Positions 48,941-61,228 of a DNA stretch of 64,000 nt are shown piece by piece. The stretch is taken from the NCBI RefSeq assembly GCF_949987515.2, contig NW_027192658.1:2914001-2978000 (forward strand). Direction: 5' to 3'. Every line of letters starts with the position of its first letter. Position 1 is the first letter of the stretch. A model generated the notes under the pieces. It was not told the origin of the DNA. It saw nothing but the letters and a program-made list of their open reading frames with translations, and made no database searches. The position numbers were made by a program, and so were the translations under genes. This DNA comes from Delphinus delphis (lineage: Eukaryota; Chordata; Mammalia; Artiodactyla; Delphinidae).

Positions 48941-50519
48941 AACCAAGCAAGCTTGCAAAGGAAATCTGCACTACAATGAAGTCTCACTTCCCCCCGGTCA
49001 AAAGGGCCATCTGAAAAAAGTGTAAAATCCAGAAAGGCAGGACAGGCCATGGAGAACTGGGAGCCTTGTTATGCTGATGGGCGGGATGTAAATTGCCAAC
49101 AACCACTCGGGAGAAGTGTATGGTGTTTCCTGAAACATCTAAAAAACAAAGCAACAGAACCTAGGGCACTTCCACTTATGGTCCTATAGCTTAGGGAAAT
49201 TAAAATCAAAAAGACACAGCCACCCCAAAATTTGGAACGGCTCTGTTTACAAGAACCTCGTTTACAGTACAAGTTCAACATCGCAGAAAGTGAAAAATGG
49301 ATAAAGAAGTTGTGGTATTTACTTACAAAGCAATATCACTCAGCAATGAAATCTGTGTCATCAGGCCCTTAGCAGCACAATGAGTGGATCAGGTATGATG
49401 ATTCTAACTGAAGTAAGTCACACAGAAAAAGAAACATCATAAGATATCAGTAATACACGGAATGTAAACTTGGCTACACAGGAACTGAATTACAGAACAG
49501 AACAGGGTCTCAAATTTAGAAAACCAACTTATGCTTGCTTAAGGGGAAAGGTGAGTTCGGGTTCTGTATAAAACCAGAGATTGAAATGAGCACAGATAAA
49601 GTTCCTTAAGTCAAATATGGAATAGACAAGAGCTACTCCTTGCTCAACGAAATGGACTCAACACCGCATATTAAACGCCTAAGAATGTACCTGACTAGTA
49701 AGTATCTTAAAAACCTATGGATTGCTATGTCTCCGAAAGAGAATCAAGCATGTGTACAGGGGCATAAACGCAGCAGTGATAGGATTGGAGAGGTTCGGTG
49801 AGCAAATGAAGACCCTTTGAAGTCATATTGCATGGTACCCATTACACGGGTCTTAACTCTCCAGGTTTAAGGTATTCTTCCTTCAGCTAAAACATGCATG
49901 TGGAACCCAAGTATGATCAACCATGTGAACGGGAGACGTGTTCAAATATGTCTCAGTTTTCCTCCCCTGGTACTCGGGTGCAACATTCCAGACGCTTTAC
50001 TAACACTCTCCCCACTTGGAGAGTCAGCGCCTTTAACCTCCTGTTTGGCCCAGTTTGCAATTTCTGCGGAAGATGAACAGGAATAGCGAGAACCAATGAG
50101 AGGTTAGCTGGAGGTGTCTGGACGGGCAAATTTAACTCTCATTTCCCACCAGGAAGAGGAATTAACCAAAGGCTCAGCATGCCGGTCCGGAACCAGATTA
50201 GGGCCTGAAGCCATCCTGCGGTGTTGCGGCCAGCTCACAAGAAAGCGAGTTGAAGAAAGGAGCTCAGGGGCACTGTAATTCACAAACCTGCAGAGTTATA
50301 AATGACAGCTATCGTCCAAAAATAGACTGAAGTAAGGCTGCCAAGAGGACTTGAAAGCGGGGCAGAATTGCAGGAAACCGATTTCAGGAGGTAGACTGGA
50401 ATTGCATTGAAAGCATAGGAAAAGAGGCAGAACGTCCACAATGATGCACTTGGCCAAAAAGGGCGTATGCGTTTTTTCCTGAATATATTCAGGAAAAAAC
50501 GCATACGCCCTTTTTGGCC
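48941..50519. repeat. Satellite unit 32 (1,579 bp), K block, type A
   Basis: S1 ACC, CCCCAAAATTTGG, K block, GTGGATCAGG (1-bp loss), AAGGGGAAAGG followed by GAGTTCGGGTTCTGTA, TTAAAAACC as in units 15 and 17, GGTCTTAACTC, junction A, S8 CAGCGCC, GAGGAATTAACC. Palindrome 50452-50519 is exact. Confidence 0.95.
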
Positions 50520-51756
50520 AACCAAGCAAGCTTGCAAAGGAAATCTGCACTACAATGAAGTCTCACTTCCCCCCGGTCAAAAGGGCCATCTGAAAAAAGT
50601 GTAAAATCCAGAAAGGCAGGACAGGCCATGGAGAACTGGGAGCCTTGTTATGCTGATGGGCGGGATGTAAATTGCCAACAGACACTCGGGAGAAGTGTAT
50701 GGTGTTTCCTGAAACATCTAAAAAACAAAGCAACAGAGCCTAGGGCACTTCCACTTATGGTCCTATAGCTTAGGGAAATTAAAATCAAAAAGACACAGCC
50801 ACCCCAAAGTTTGGGACGCCTCTGTTTACAAGAACCTCGTTTACAGTACAAGTTCAACATCGCAGAAAGTGAAAAATGGATAAAGAAGTTGTGGTATTTA
50901 CTTACAAAGCAATATCACTCAGCAATGAAATCTATGTCATCAGGCCCTTAGCATCACAATGAGTGGATTCAGGTATGATGATTCTAACTGAAATAAGTCA
51001 CACAGAAAAAGAAACATCATAAGATATCAGTAATACACGGAATGTAAACTTGGCTACACAGGAACTGAATTACAGAACAGAACAGGGTCTCAAATTTAGA
51101 AAACCAACTTATGCTTGCTTAAGGGTAAAGGTGAGTTGGGGTGCTGCATAAAACCAGAGATTGAAATGAGCACAGATAAAGTTCCTTAAGTCAAATATGG
51201 AATAGACAAGAGCTACTCCTTGCTCAACGAAATGGACTCAACACCGCATATTAAACGCCTAAGAATGTACCTGCCTAGTAAGTATCGTAAAACCTATGGA
51301 TTGCTATGTCTCCAAAAGAGAATCAAGTATGTGTACAGGGGCATAAACGCAGCAGTGATAGGATTGGAGAGGTTCGGTGAGCAAATGAAGACCCTTTGAA
51401 GTCATATTGCATGGTACCCATTCCACGGGTTTCAACTACCCAGGTTTAAGGTATTCTTCCTTCAGCTAAAACATGCATGTGGAACCCAAGTATGATCAAC
51501 CATGTGAACGGGAGACGTGTTCAAATATGTCTCAGTTTTCCTCCCCTGGTACTCGGGTGCAACATTCCAGACGCTTTACTAACACTCTCCCGACTTGGAG
51601 AGTCAGCGCCTTTAACCTCCTGTTTGGCCCAGTTTGCAATTTCTGCGGAAGATGAACAGGAATAGCGAGAACCAATGAGAGGCTAGCTGGAGGTGTCTGG
51701 ACGGGCAAATTATTCCTGAATATATTCAGGAAAAAACGCATATGCCCTTTTTGGCC
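50520..51756. repeat. Satellite unit 33 (1,237 bp), K block, type A, with large internal deletion
   Basis: S1 GAC, S2 GGGACGCCTC, ACCTGCCTAGTAAG and ATCAAGTATGTG (both shared with unit 35), junction A, S8 CAGCGCC. Normal sequence runs to CGGGCAAATT, then jumps to TTCCTGAATA inside the left palindrome arm; about 343 bp are missing with one A at the join. Only the right arm and the innermost 10 bases of the left arm remain (51713-51756). Confidence 0.95.
51711..51713. other. Deletion junction in unit 33
   Basis: CAAATT (ending 51711), A (51712), TTCCTGAATA (from 51713). Aligned with unit 32, the missing bases correspond to 50133-50475, and the net change of 342 bp matches the 1,237-bp spacing. 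One breakpoint lies inside the palindrome arm, ten bases from its centre, a position expected for hairpin or cruciform processing or replication slippage. Confidence 0.9.
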
Positions 51757-53335
51757 AACCAAGCAAGCTTGCAAAGGAAATCTGCACTACAATGAAGTCT
51801 CACTTCCCCATGGTCAAAAGGGCCATCTGAAAAAAGTGTAAAATCCAGAAAGGCAGGACAGGCCAAGGACAACTGGGAGCCTTGTTATGCTGATGGGCGG
51901 GATGTAAATTGCCAACAGACACTCGGGAGAAGTGTATGGTGTGTCCTGAAACATCTAAAAAACAAAGCAACAGAGCCTAGGGCACTGCCACTTATGGTCC
52001 TATAGCTTAGGGAATTTAAAATCAAAAAGACACAGCCACCCCAAGTTTGGGACGCCTCTGTTTACAAGAACCTCGATTACAGTACAAGTTCAACATCGCA
52101 GAAAGTGAAAAATGGATAAAGAAGTTGTGGTATTTACTTACAAAGCAATATCACTCAGCAATGAAATCTATGTCATCAGGCCCTTAGCATCACAATGAGT
52201 GGATTCAGGTATGATGATTCTAACTGAAATAAGTCACACAGAAAAAGAAACATCATAAGATATCAGTAATACACGGAATGTAAACTTGGCTACACAGGAA
52301 CTGAATTACAGAAAAGAACAGGGTCTCAAATTTAGAAAAACAACTTATGCTTGCGTAAGGGCAAAGGTGAGGTGGGGGGCTGCATAAAACCAGAGATTGA
52401 AATGAGCACAGATAAAGTTCCTTAAGCCAAATATGGAATAGACAAGAGCTACTCCTTGCTCAACGAAATGGACTCAACACCCCATATTAAACGCCTAAGA
52501 ATGTACCTGACTAGTAAGTATCTTAAAACCTATCGATTGCTATGTCTCCAAAAGAGAATCAAGCATGTGTACAGGGGCATAAATGCAGCAGTGATAGGAT
52601 TGGAGAGGTTTGGTGAGCAAATGAAGACCCTTTGAAGTCATATTGCATGGTACCCATTCCACGGGTTTCAACTACCCAGGTTTAAGGTATTCTTCCTTCA
52701 GCTAAAACATGCATGTGGAACCTAGAGTATGATCAACCATGTGATCGAGAGACGTGTTCAAATATGTCTCAGTTTTCCTCCCCTGGTACTCGGGTGCAAC
52801 ATTCCAGACGCTTTACTAACACTCTCCCCACTTGGAGAGTCAGCGCCTTTAACCTCCTGTTTGGCCCAGTTTGCAATTTCTGCGGAAGATGAACAGGAAT
52901 AGCGAGAACCAGTGAGAGGCTAGCTGGAGGTGTCTGGACGGGCAAATTTAACTCTCATTTCCCACCAGGAAGAGGAATTAACCAAAGGCTCAGCATGCCG
53001 GGCCGGAACCAGATTAGGGCCTGAAGCCATTCTGCGGTGTTGCGGCCAGGTCACAAGAAAGCGAGTTGAAGAAAGGAGCTCAGGGGCACTGTAATTCACA
53101 AACCTGCAGAGTTATAAATGACAGCTATCGTCCAAAAATAGACTGAAGTAAGGCTGCCAAGAGGACTTGAAAGCGGGGCAGAATTGCAGGAAACCGATTT
53201 CAGGAGGTAGACTGGAATTGCATTGAAAGCATAGGAAAAGAGGCAGAACGTCCACAATGATGCACTTGGCCAAAAAGGGCGTATGCGTTTTTTCCTGAAT
53301 ATATTCAGGAAAAAACGCATACGCCCTTTTTGGCC
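51757..53335. repeat. Satellite unit 34 (1,579 bp), K block, type B
   Basis: Unusually many private changes in its first 640 bp: CCCATGGTC, GGCCAAGGACAAC, GTGTGTCCTG, CCCCAAGTTTGG, CCTCGATTAC, TTGCGTAAGGGC and GGTGAGGTGGGGGG, which alters the donor-like motif. S1 GAC, S8 CAGCGCC. Palindrome 53268-53335 is exact. Confidence 0.95.
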
Positions 53336-54911
53336 AAGAAGCAAGCTTGCAAAGGAAATCTGCACTACAATGAAGTCTCACTTCCCCCCGGTCAAAAGGG
53401 CCATCTGAAAAAAGTGTAAAATCCAGAAAGGCAGGACAGGCGATGGAGAACTGGGAGCCTTGTTATGCTGATGGGAGGGATGTAAATTGCCCACAACCAC
53501 TCGGGAGAAGTGTATGGTGTTTCCTGAAACATCTAAAAAACAAAGCAACAGAACCTAGGGCACTTCCACTTATGGTCCTATAGCTTAGGGAAATTAAAAT
53601 CAAAAAGACACAGCCACCCCAAAGTTTGGAACGGCTCTGTTTACAAGAACCTCGTTTACAGTACAAGTTCAACATCGCAGAAAGTGAAAAATGGATAAAG
53701 AAGTTGTGGTATTTACTTACAAAGAAATATCACTCAGCAATGAAATCTATGTCATCAGGCCCTTAGCATCACAATGAGTGGATTCAGGTATGATGATTCT
53801 AACTGAAATAAGTCACACAGAAAAAGAAACATCATAAGATATCAGTAATACACGGAATGTAAACTTGGCTACACAGGAACTGAATTACAGAAAAGAACAG
53901 GGTCTAAAATTTAGAAAACCAACTTATGCTTGCTTAAGGGTAAAGGTGAGTTGGGGTGCTGCATAAAACCAGAGATTGAAATGAGCACAGATAAAGTTCC
54001 TTAAGTCAAATATGGAATAGACAAGAGCTACTCCTTGCTCAACAAAATGGACTCAACACCGCATATTAAACGCCTAAGAATGTACCTGCCTAGTAAGTAT
54101 CGTAAAACCTATGGATTGCTATGTCTCCAAAAGAGAATCAAGTATGTGTACAGGGGCATAAACGCAGCAGTGATAGGATTCGAGGTTCGGTGAGCAAATG
54201 AAGACCCTTTGAAGTCATATTGCATGGTACCCATTCCACGGGTTTCAACTACCCAGGTTTAAGGTATTCTTCCTTCAGCTAAAACATGCATGTGGAACCC
54301 AAGTATGATCAACCATGTGAACGGGAGACGTGTTCAAATATGTCTCAGTTTTCCTCCCCTGGTACTCGGGTGCAACATTACAGACGCTTTACTAACACTC
54401 TCCCCACTTGGAGAGTCAGCGCCTTTAACCTCCTGTTTGGCCCAGTTTGCAATTTCTGCGGAAGATGAACAGGAATAGCGAGAACCAATGAGAGACTAGC
54501 TGGAGGTGTCTGGACGGGCAAATTTAACTCTCATTTCTCACCAGGAAGAGGAAATAACCAAAGGCTCAGCGTGCCGTACCGGAACCAGATTAGGGCCTGA
54601 AGCCATCCTGCGGTGTTGCGGCCAGCTCAAAAGAAAGCGAGTTGAAGAAAGGAGCTCAGGGGCACTGTAATTCACAAACCTGCAGAGTTATAAATGACAG
54701 CTATCGTCCAAAAATAGACTGAAGTAAGGCTGCCAAGAGGACTTGAAAGCGGGGCAGAATTGCAGGAAACCGATTTCAGGAGGTAGACTGGAATTGCATT
54801 GAAAGCATAGGAAAAGAGGCAGAACGTCCACAATGATGCACTTGGCCAAAAAGGGCGTATGCGTTTTTTCCTGAATATATTCAGGAAAAAACGCATACGC
54901 CCTTTTTGGCC
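53336..54911. repeat. Satellite unit 35 (1,576 bp), K block, type A
   Basis: The left edge reads GGCCAAGAAGC, two bases short. S1 ACC (GCCCACAACC), private CAGGCGATGG and GATGGGAGGG, ATTCGAGGTTCGG (2-bp loss), ACCTGCCTAGTAAG shared with unit 33, junction A, S8 CAGCGCC. Palindrome 54844-54911 is exact. Confidence 0.95.
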
Positions 54912-56491
54912 AACCAAGCAAGCTTGCAAAGGAAATCTGCACTACAATGAAGTCTCACTTCCCCCCGGTCAAAAGGGCCATCTGAAAAAAGTGTAAAATC
55001 CAGAAAGGCAGGACAGGCCATGGAGAACTGGGAGCCTTGTTATGCTGATGGGCGGGATGTAAATTGCCAACAGACACTCGGGAGAAGTGTATGGTGTTTC
55101 CTGAAACATCTAAAAAACAAAGCAACAGAGCCTAGGGCACTTCCACTTATGGTCCTATAGCTTAGGGAAATTAAAATCAAAAAGACACAACCACCCCAAA
55201 GTTTGGGACGCCTCCGTTTACAAGAACCTCGTTTACCGTACAAGTTCAATATCACAGAAAGTGAAAAATGGATGAAGAACTTGTGGTACTTACATACAAT
55301 GCAGTATCACTCAGCAATGAAATCTATGTCATCAGGCCCGTAGCAGCATAATGAGTGGATTCAGGTACGATGATTCTAACTGAAATAAGTCACACAGAAA
55401 AAGAAACATCATAACATATCACTAATACACGGAAGGTAAACTTGGCTACACAGGAACTGCATTCCAAAACTGAACAGGGTCTCAAATTTAGAAAACCAAC
55501 TTATGCTTGCTTAAGGGGAAAGGTGAGTTGGGGTGCTGCATAAAACCAGAGATTGAAATGAGCACAGATAAAGTTCCTTAAGCCAAATATGGAATAGACA
55601 AGAGCTACTCCTTGCTCAACGAAATGGACTCAACACCCCATATTAAACGCCTAAGAATGTACCTGACTAGTAAGTATCTTAAAACCTATGGATTGCTATG
55701 TCTCCGAAAGAGAATCAAGCATGTGTACAGGGGCATAAACGCAGCAGTGATAGGATTGGAGAGGCTCGGTGAGCAAATGAAGACCCTTTGAAGTCATATT
55801 GCATGGTACCCATTCCACGGGTTTCAACTACCCAGGTTTTAGGTATTCTTCCTTCAGCTAAAATATGCATGTGGAACCCAGAGTATGATCAACCATGTGA
55901 TCGGGAGACGTGTTCAAATATGTCTCAGTTTTCCTCCCCTGGTACTCGGGTGCAACATTCCAGACGCTTTACTAACACTCTCCCCACTTGGAGAGTCAGT
56001 CCCTTTAACCTCCTGTTTGGCCCAGTTTGCAATTTCTGCGGAAGATGAACAGGAATAGCGAGAACCAATGAGAGACTAGCTGGAGGTGTCTGGACGGGCA
56101 AATTTAACTCTCATTTCCCACCAGGAAGAGGAAATAACCAAAGGCTCAGCGTGCCGTGCAGGAATCAGATTAGGGCCTGAAGCCATCCTGCGGTGTTGCG
56201 GCCAGGTCACAAGAAAGCAAGTTGAAGAAAGGAGCTCAGGGGCACTGTAATCCACAAACCTGCAGAGTTATAAATGACAGCTATCGTCCAAAAATAGACT
56301 GAAGTAAGGCTGCCAAGAGGACTTGAAAGCGGGGCAGAATTGCAGGAAACCGATTTCAGGAGGTAGACTGGAATTGCATTGAAAGCATAGGAAAAGAGGC
56401 AGAACGTCCACAATGATGCACTTGGCCAAAAAGGGCGTATGCGTTTTTTCCTGAATATATTCAGGAAAAAACGCATACGCCCTTTTTGGCC
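54912..56491. repeat. Satellite unit 36 (1,580 bp), N block, type C with GTGATCGGG
   Basis: Shares CGTTTACCGTAC and TCAATATCACAG with unit 10. N block (private GATGAAGAAC and TTACATAC), CCAGGTTTTAGG, junction C joined to the GTGATCGGG that usually goes with type B, S1 GAC, S8 CAGTCCC, GTAATCCACAAACC (shared with unit 37). Palindrome 56424-56491 is exact. Confidence 0.95.
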
Positions 56492-58070
56492 AACCAAGCA
56501 AGCTTGCAAAGGAAATCTGCACTACAATGAAGTCTCACTTCCCCCCGGTCAAAAGGGCCATCTGAATAAAGTGTAAAATCCAGAAAGGCAGGACAGGCCA
56601 TGGAGAACTGGGAGCCTTGTTATGCTGATGGGCGGGATGTAAATTGCCAACAGACACTCGGGAGAAGTGTATGGTGTTTCCTGAAACATCTAAAAAACAA
56701 AGCAACAGAGCCTAGGGCACTGCCACTTATGGTCCTATAGCTTAGGGAAATTAAAATCAAAAAGACACAGCCACCCCAAAGTTTGGGACGCCTCTGTTTA
56801 CAAGAACCTAGTTTACAGTACAAGTTCAACATCGCAGAAAGTGAAAAATGGATAAAGAAGTTGTGGTATTTACTTACAAAGCAATATCACTCAGCAATGA
56901 AATCTATGTCATCAGGCCCTTAGCATCACAATGAGTGGATTCAGGTATGATGATTCTAACTGAAGTAAGTCACACAGAAAAAGAAACATCATAAGATATC
57001 AGTAATACACGGAATGTAAACTTGGCTACACAGGAACTGAATTACAGAACAGAACAGGGTCTCAAATTTAGAAAACCAACTTATGCTTGCTTAAGGGTGA
57101 AGGTGAGTTGGGATGCTGCATAAAACCAGAGATTGAAATGAGCACAGATAAAGTTCCTTAAGTCAAATATGGAATAGACAAGAGCTACTCCTTGCTCAAC
57201 GAAATGGACTCAACACCGCATATTAAACGCCTAAGAATGTACCTGACTAGTAAGTATCTTAAAACCTATGGATTGCTATGTCTCCGAAAGAGAATCAAGC
57301 ATGTGTACAGGGGCATAAACGCAGCAGTGATAGGATAGGGGAGGTTCGGTGAGCAAATGAAGACCCTTTGAAGTCATATTGCATGGTACCCATTACACGG
57401 GTCTCAACTCTCCAGGTTTAAGGTATTCTTCCTTCAGCTAAAACATGCATGTGGAACGCAAGTATGATCAACCATGTGAACGGGAGACGTGTTCAAATAT
57501 GTCTCAGTTTTCCTCCCCTGGTACTCAGGTGCAACATTCCAGACGCTTTACTAACACTCTCCCCACTTGGAGAGTCAGTCCCTTTAACCTCCTGTTTGGC
57601 CCAGTTTGCAATTTCTGCGGAAGATGAACAGGAATAGCGAGAACCAATGAGAGGCTAGCTGGAGGTGTCTGGACGGGCAAATTTAACTCTCATTTCCCAC
57701 CAGGAAGAGGAAATAACCAAAGGCTCAGCGTGCCGTGCAGGAACCAGATTAGGGCCTGAAGCCATCCTGCGGTGTTGCGGCCATGTCACAAGAAAGCAAG
57801 TTGAAGAAAGGAGCTCAGGGGCACTGTAATCCACAAACCTGCAGAGTTATAAATGACAGCTATCGTCCAAAAATAGACTGAAGTAAGGCTGCCAAGAGGA
57901 CTTGAAAGCGGGGCAGAATTGCAGGAAACCGATTTCAGGAGGTAGACTGGAATTGCATTGAAAGCATAGGAAAAGAGGCAGAACGTCCACAATGATGCAC
58001 TTGGCCATAAAAGGCGTATGCGTTTTTTCCTGAATATATTCAGGAAAAAACGCATACGCCCTTTTTGGCC
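56492..58070. repeat. Satellite unit 37 (1,579 bp), K block, type A
   Basis: CTGAATAAAGTG (shared with unit 38), S1 GAC, S2 GGGACGCCTC, private AACCTAGTTTAC, GGGTGAAGG, GGATAGGGGAGG, GGAACGCAAG and ACTCAGGTGC. GGCCATGTCAC, GTAATCCACAAACC, S8 CAGTCCC. Palindrome 58003-58070 has two left-arm changes (CCATAAAAGG). Confidence 0.95.
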
Positions 58071-59650
58071 AACCAAGCAAGCTTGCAAAGGAAATCTGCA
58101 CTACAATGAAGTCTCACTTCCCCCCGGTCAAAAGGGCCATCTGAATAAAGTGTAAAATCCAGAAAGGCAGGACAGGCCATGGAGAACTGGGAGCCTTGTT
58201 ATGCTGATGGGCGGGATGTAAATTGCCAACAGACACTCGGGAGAAGTGTATGGTGTTTCCTGAAACATCTAAAAAACAAAGCAACAGAGCCTAGGGCACT
58301 GCCATTTATGGTCCTATAGCTTAGGGAAATTAAAATCAAAAAGACACAGCCACCCCAAAGTTTGGGACGCCTCTGTTTACAAGAACCTCGTTTACAGTAC
58401 AAGTTCAACATCGCAGAAAGTGAAAAATGGATAAAGAACATGTGGTACTTACGTACAATGCAGTATCACTCAGCAATGAAATCTATGTCATCAGGCCCGT
58501 AGCAGCATAATGAGTGGATTCAGGTACGATGATTCTAACTGAAATAAGTCACACAGAAAAAGAAACATCATAAGATATCACTAATACACGGAATGTAAAC
58601 TTGGCTACACAGGAACTGAATTCCAAAACAGAACAGGTTCTCTAATTTAGAAAACCAACTTATGCTTGCTTAAGGGGAAAGGTGAGTTGGGTTGCTGCAT
58701 AAAACCAGAGATTGAAATGAGCACAGATAAAGTTCCTTAAGCCAAATATGGAATAGACAAGAGCTACTCCTTGCTCAACGAAATGGACTCAACACCGCAT
58801 ATTAAACGCCTAAGAATGTACCTGACTAGTAAGTATCTTAAAACCTATGGATTGCTATGTCTCCGAAAGAGAATCAAGCATGTGTACAGGGGCATAAATG
58901 CAGCAGTGATAGGATTGGAGAGGTTCGGTGAGCAAATGAAGACCCTTTGAAGTCATATTGCATGGTACCCATTCCACGGGTTTCAACTACCCAGGTTTTA
59001 GGTATTCTTCCTTCAGCTAAAACATGCATGTGGAACCCAGAGTATGATCAACCATGTGATCGGGAGACGTGTTCAAATATGTCTCAGTTTTCCTCCCCTG
59101 GTACTCGGGTGCAACATTCCAGACGCTTTACTAACACTCTCCCCACTTGGAGAGTCAGCGCCTTTAACCTCCTGTTTGGCCCAGTTTGCAATTTCTGCGG
59201 AAGATGAACAGGAATAGCGAGAACCAATGAGAGGCTAGCTGGAGGTGTCTGGACGGGCAAATTTAACTCTCATTTCCCACCAGGAAGAGGAAATAACCAA
59301 AGGCTCAGCGTGCCGTACCAGAACAAGATTAAGGCCTGAAGCCATCCTGCGGTGTTGCGGCCAGCTCACAAGAAAGCGAGCTGAAGAAAGGAGCTCAGGG
59401 GCACTGTAATTCACAAACCTGCAGAGTTATAAATGACAGCTATCGTCCAAAAATAGACTGAAGTAAGGCTGCCAAGAGGACTTGAAAGCGGGGCAGAATT
59501 GCAGGAAACCGATTTCAGGAGGTAGACTGGAATTGCATTGAAAGCATAGGAAAAGAGGCAGATCGTCCACAATGATGCACTTGGCCAAAAAGGGCGTATG
59601 CGTTTTTTCCTGAATATATTCAGGAAAAAACGCATACGCCCTTTTTGGCC
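58071..59650. repeat. Satellite unit 38 (1,580 bp), N block, type C with GTGATCGGG
   Basis: CTGAATAAAGTG, S1 GAC, S2 GGGACGCCTC, N block with private GAACATGTGG, CACTAATAC, AATTCCAAAACAG, GTTGGGTTGCTGC, CCAGGTTTTAGG, S8 CAGCGCC, private GAACAAGATTAAGG. Palindrome 59583-59650 is exact. Confidence 0.95.
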
Positions 59651-61228
59651 AACCAAGCAAGCTTGCAAAGGAAATCTGCACTACAATGAAGTCTCACTTC
59701 CCCCCGGTCAAAAGGGCCATCTGAAAAAAGTGTAAAATCCAGAAAGGCAGGACAGGCCATGGAGAACTGGGAGCCTTGTTATGCTGATGGGCGGGATGTA
59801 AATTGCCAACAGACACTCGGGAGAAGTGTATGGTGTTTCCTGAAACATCTAAAAAACAAAGCAACAGAGCCTAGGGCACTGCCACTTATGGTCCTATAGC
59901 TTAGGGAAATTAAAATCAAAAAGACACAGCCACCCCAAAGTTTGGGACGCCTCTGTTTACAAGAACCTCGTTTACAGTACAAGTTCAACATCGCAGAAAG
60001 TGAAAAATGGATAAAGAAGTTGTGGTATTTACTTACAAAGCAATATCACTCAGCAATGAAATCTATGTCATCAGGCCCTTAGCATCACAATGAGTGGATT
60101 CAGGTATGATGATTCTAACTGAAATAAGTCACACAGAAAAAGAAACATCATAAGATATCAGTAATACACGGAATGTAAACTTGGCTACACAGGAACTGAA
60201 TTACAGAACAGAACAGGGTCTCAAATTTAGAAAACCAACTTATGCTTGCTTAAGGGTAAAGGTGAGTTGGGGTGCTGCATAAAACCAGAGATTGAAATGA
60301 GCACAGATAAAGTTCCTTAAGCCAAATATGGAATAGACAAGAGCTACTCCTTGCTCAACGAAATGGACTCAACACCGCATATTAAACGCCTAAGAATGTA
60401 CCTGACTAGTAAGTATCGTAAAACCTATGGATTGCTATGTCTCCGAAAGAGAATCAAGCATGTGTACAGGGGCATAAATGCAGCAGTGATAGGATTGGAG
60501 AGGTTCGGTGAGCAAATGAAGACCCTTTGAAGTCATATTGCATGGTACCCATTCCACGGGTCTCAACTCTCCAGGTTTAAGGTATTCTTCCTTCAGCTAA
60601 AACATGCATGTGGAACCCAAGTATGATCAACCATGTGAACGGGAGACGTGTTCAAATATGTCTCAGTTTTCCTCCCCTGGTACTCGGGTGCAACATTCCA
60701 GATGCTTTACTAACACTCTCCCCACTTGGAGAGTCAGTCCCTTTAACCTCCTGTTTGGCCTAGTTTGCAATTTCTGCGGAAGATGAACAGGAATAGTGAG
60801 AACCAATGAGAGGCTAGCTGGAGGTGTCTGGACGGGCAAATTTAACTCTCATTTCCCAACAGGAAGAGGAAATAACCAAAGGCTCAGCGTGCCGTACCGG
60901 AACCAGATTAGGGCCTGAAGCCATCCTGCGGTGTTGCGGCCAGCTCAAAAGAAAGCGAGTTGAAGAAAGGAGCTCAGGGGCACTGTAATTCACAAACCTG
61001 CAGAGTTATAAATGACAGCTATCGTCCAAAAATAGACTGAAGTAAGGCTGCCAAGAGGACTTGAAAGCGGGGCAGAATGCAGGAAACCGATTTCTGGAGG
61101 TAGACTGGAATTGCATTGAAAGCATAGGAAAAGAGCCAGAACATCCACAATGATGCACTTGGCCAAAAAGGGCGTATGCGTTTTTTCCTGAATATATTCA
61201 GGAAAAAACGCATACGCCCTTTTTGGCC
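59651..61228. repeat. Satellite unit 39 (1,578 bp), K block, type A
   Basis: S1 GAC, S2 GGGACGCCTC, K block, mixed CCACGGGTCTC plus CTCTCCAGG, junction A, CAGATGC at the 60703 CpG site, GGCCTAGTTTGC, AATAGTGAG, S8 CAGTCCC, GGCAGAATGCAGG (1-bp loss), GAACATCC. Palindrome 61161-61228 is exact. Confidence 0.95.
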
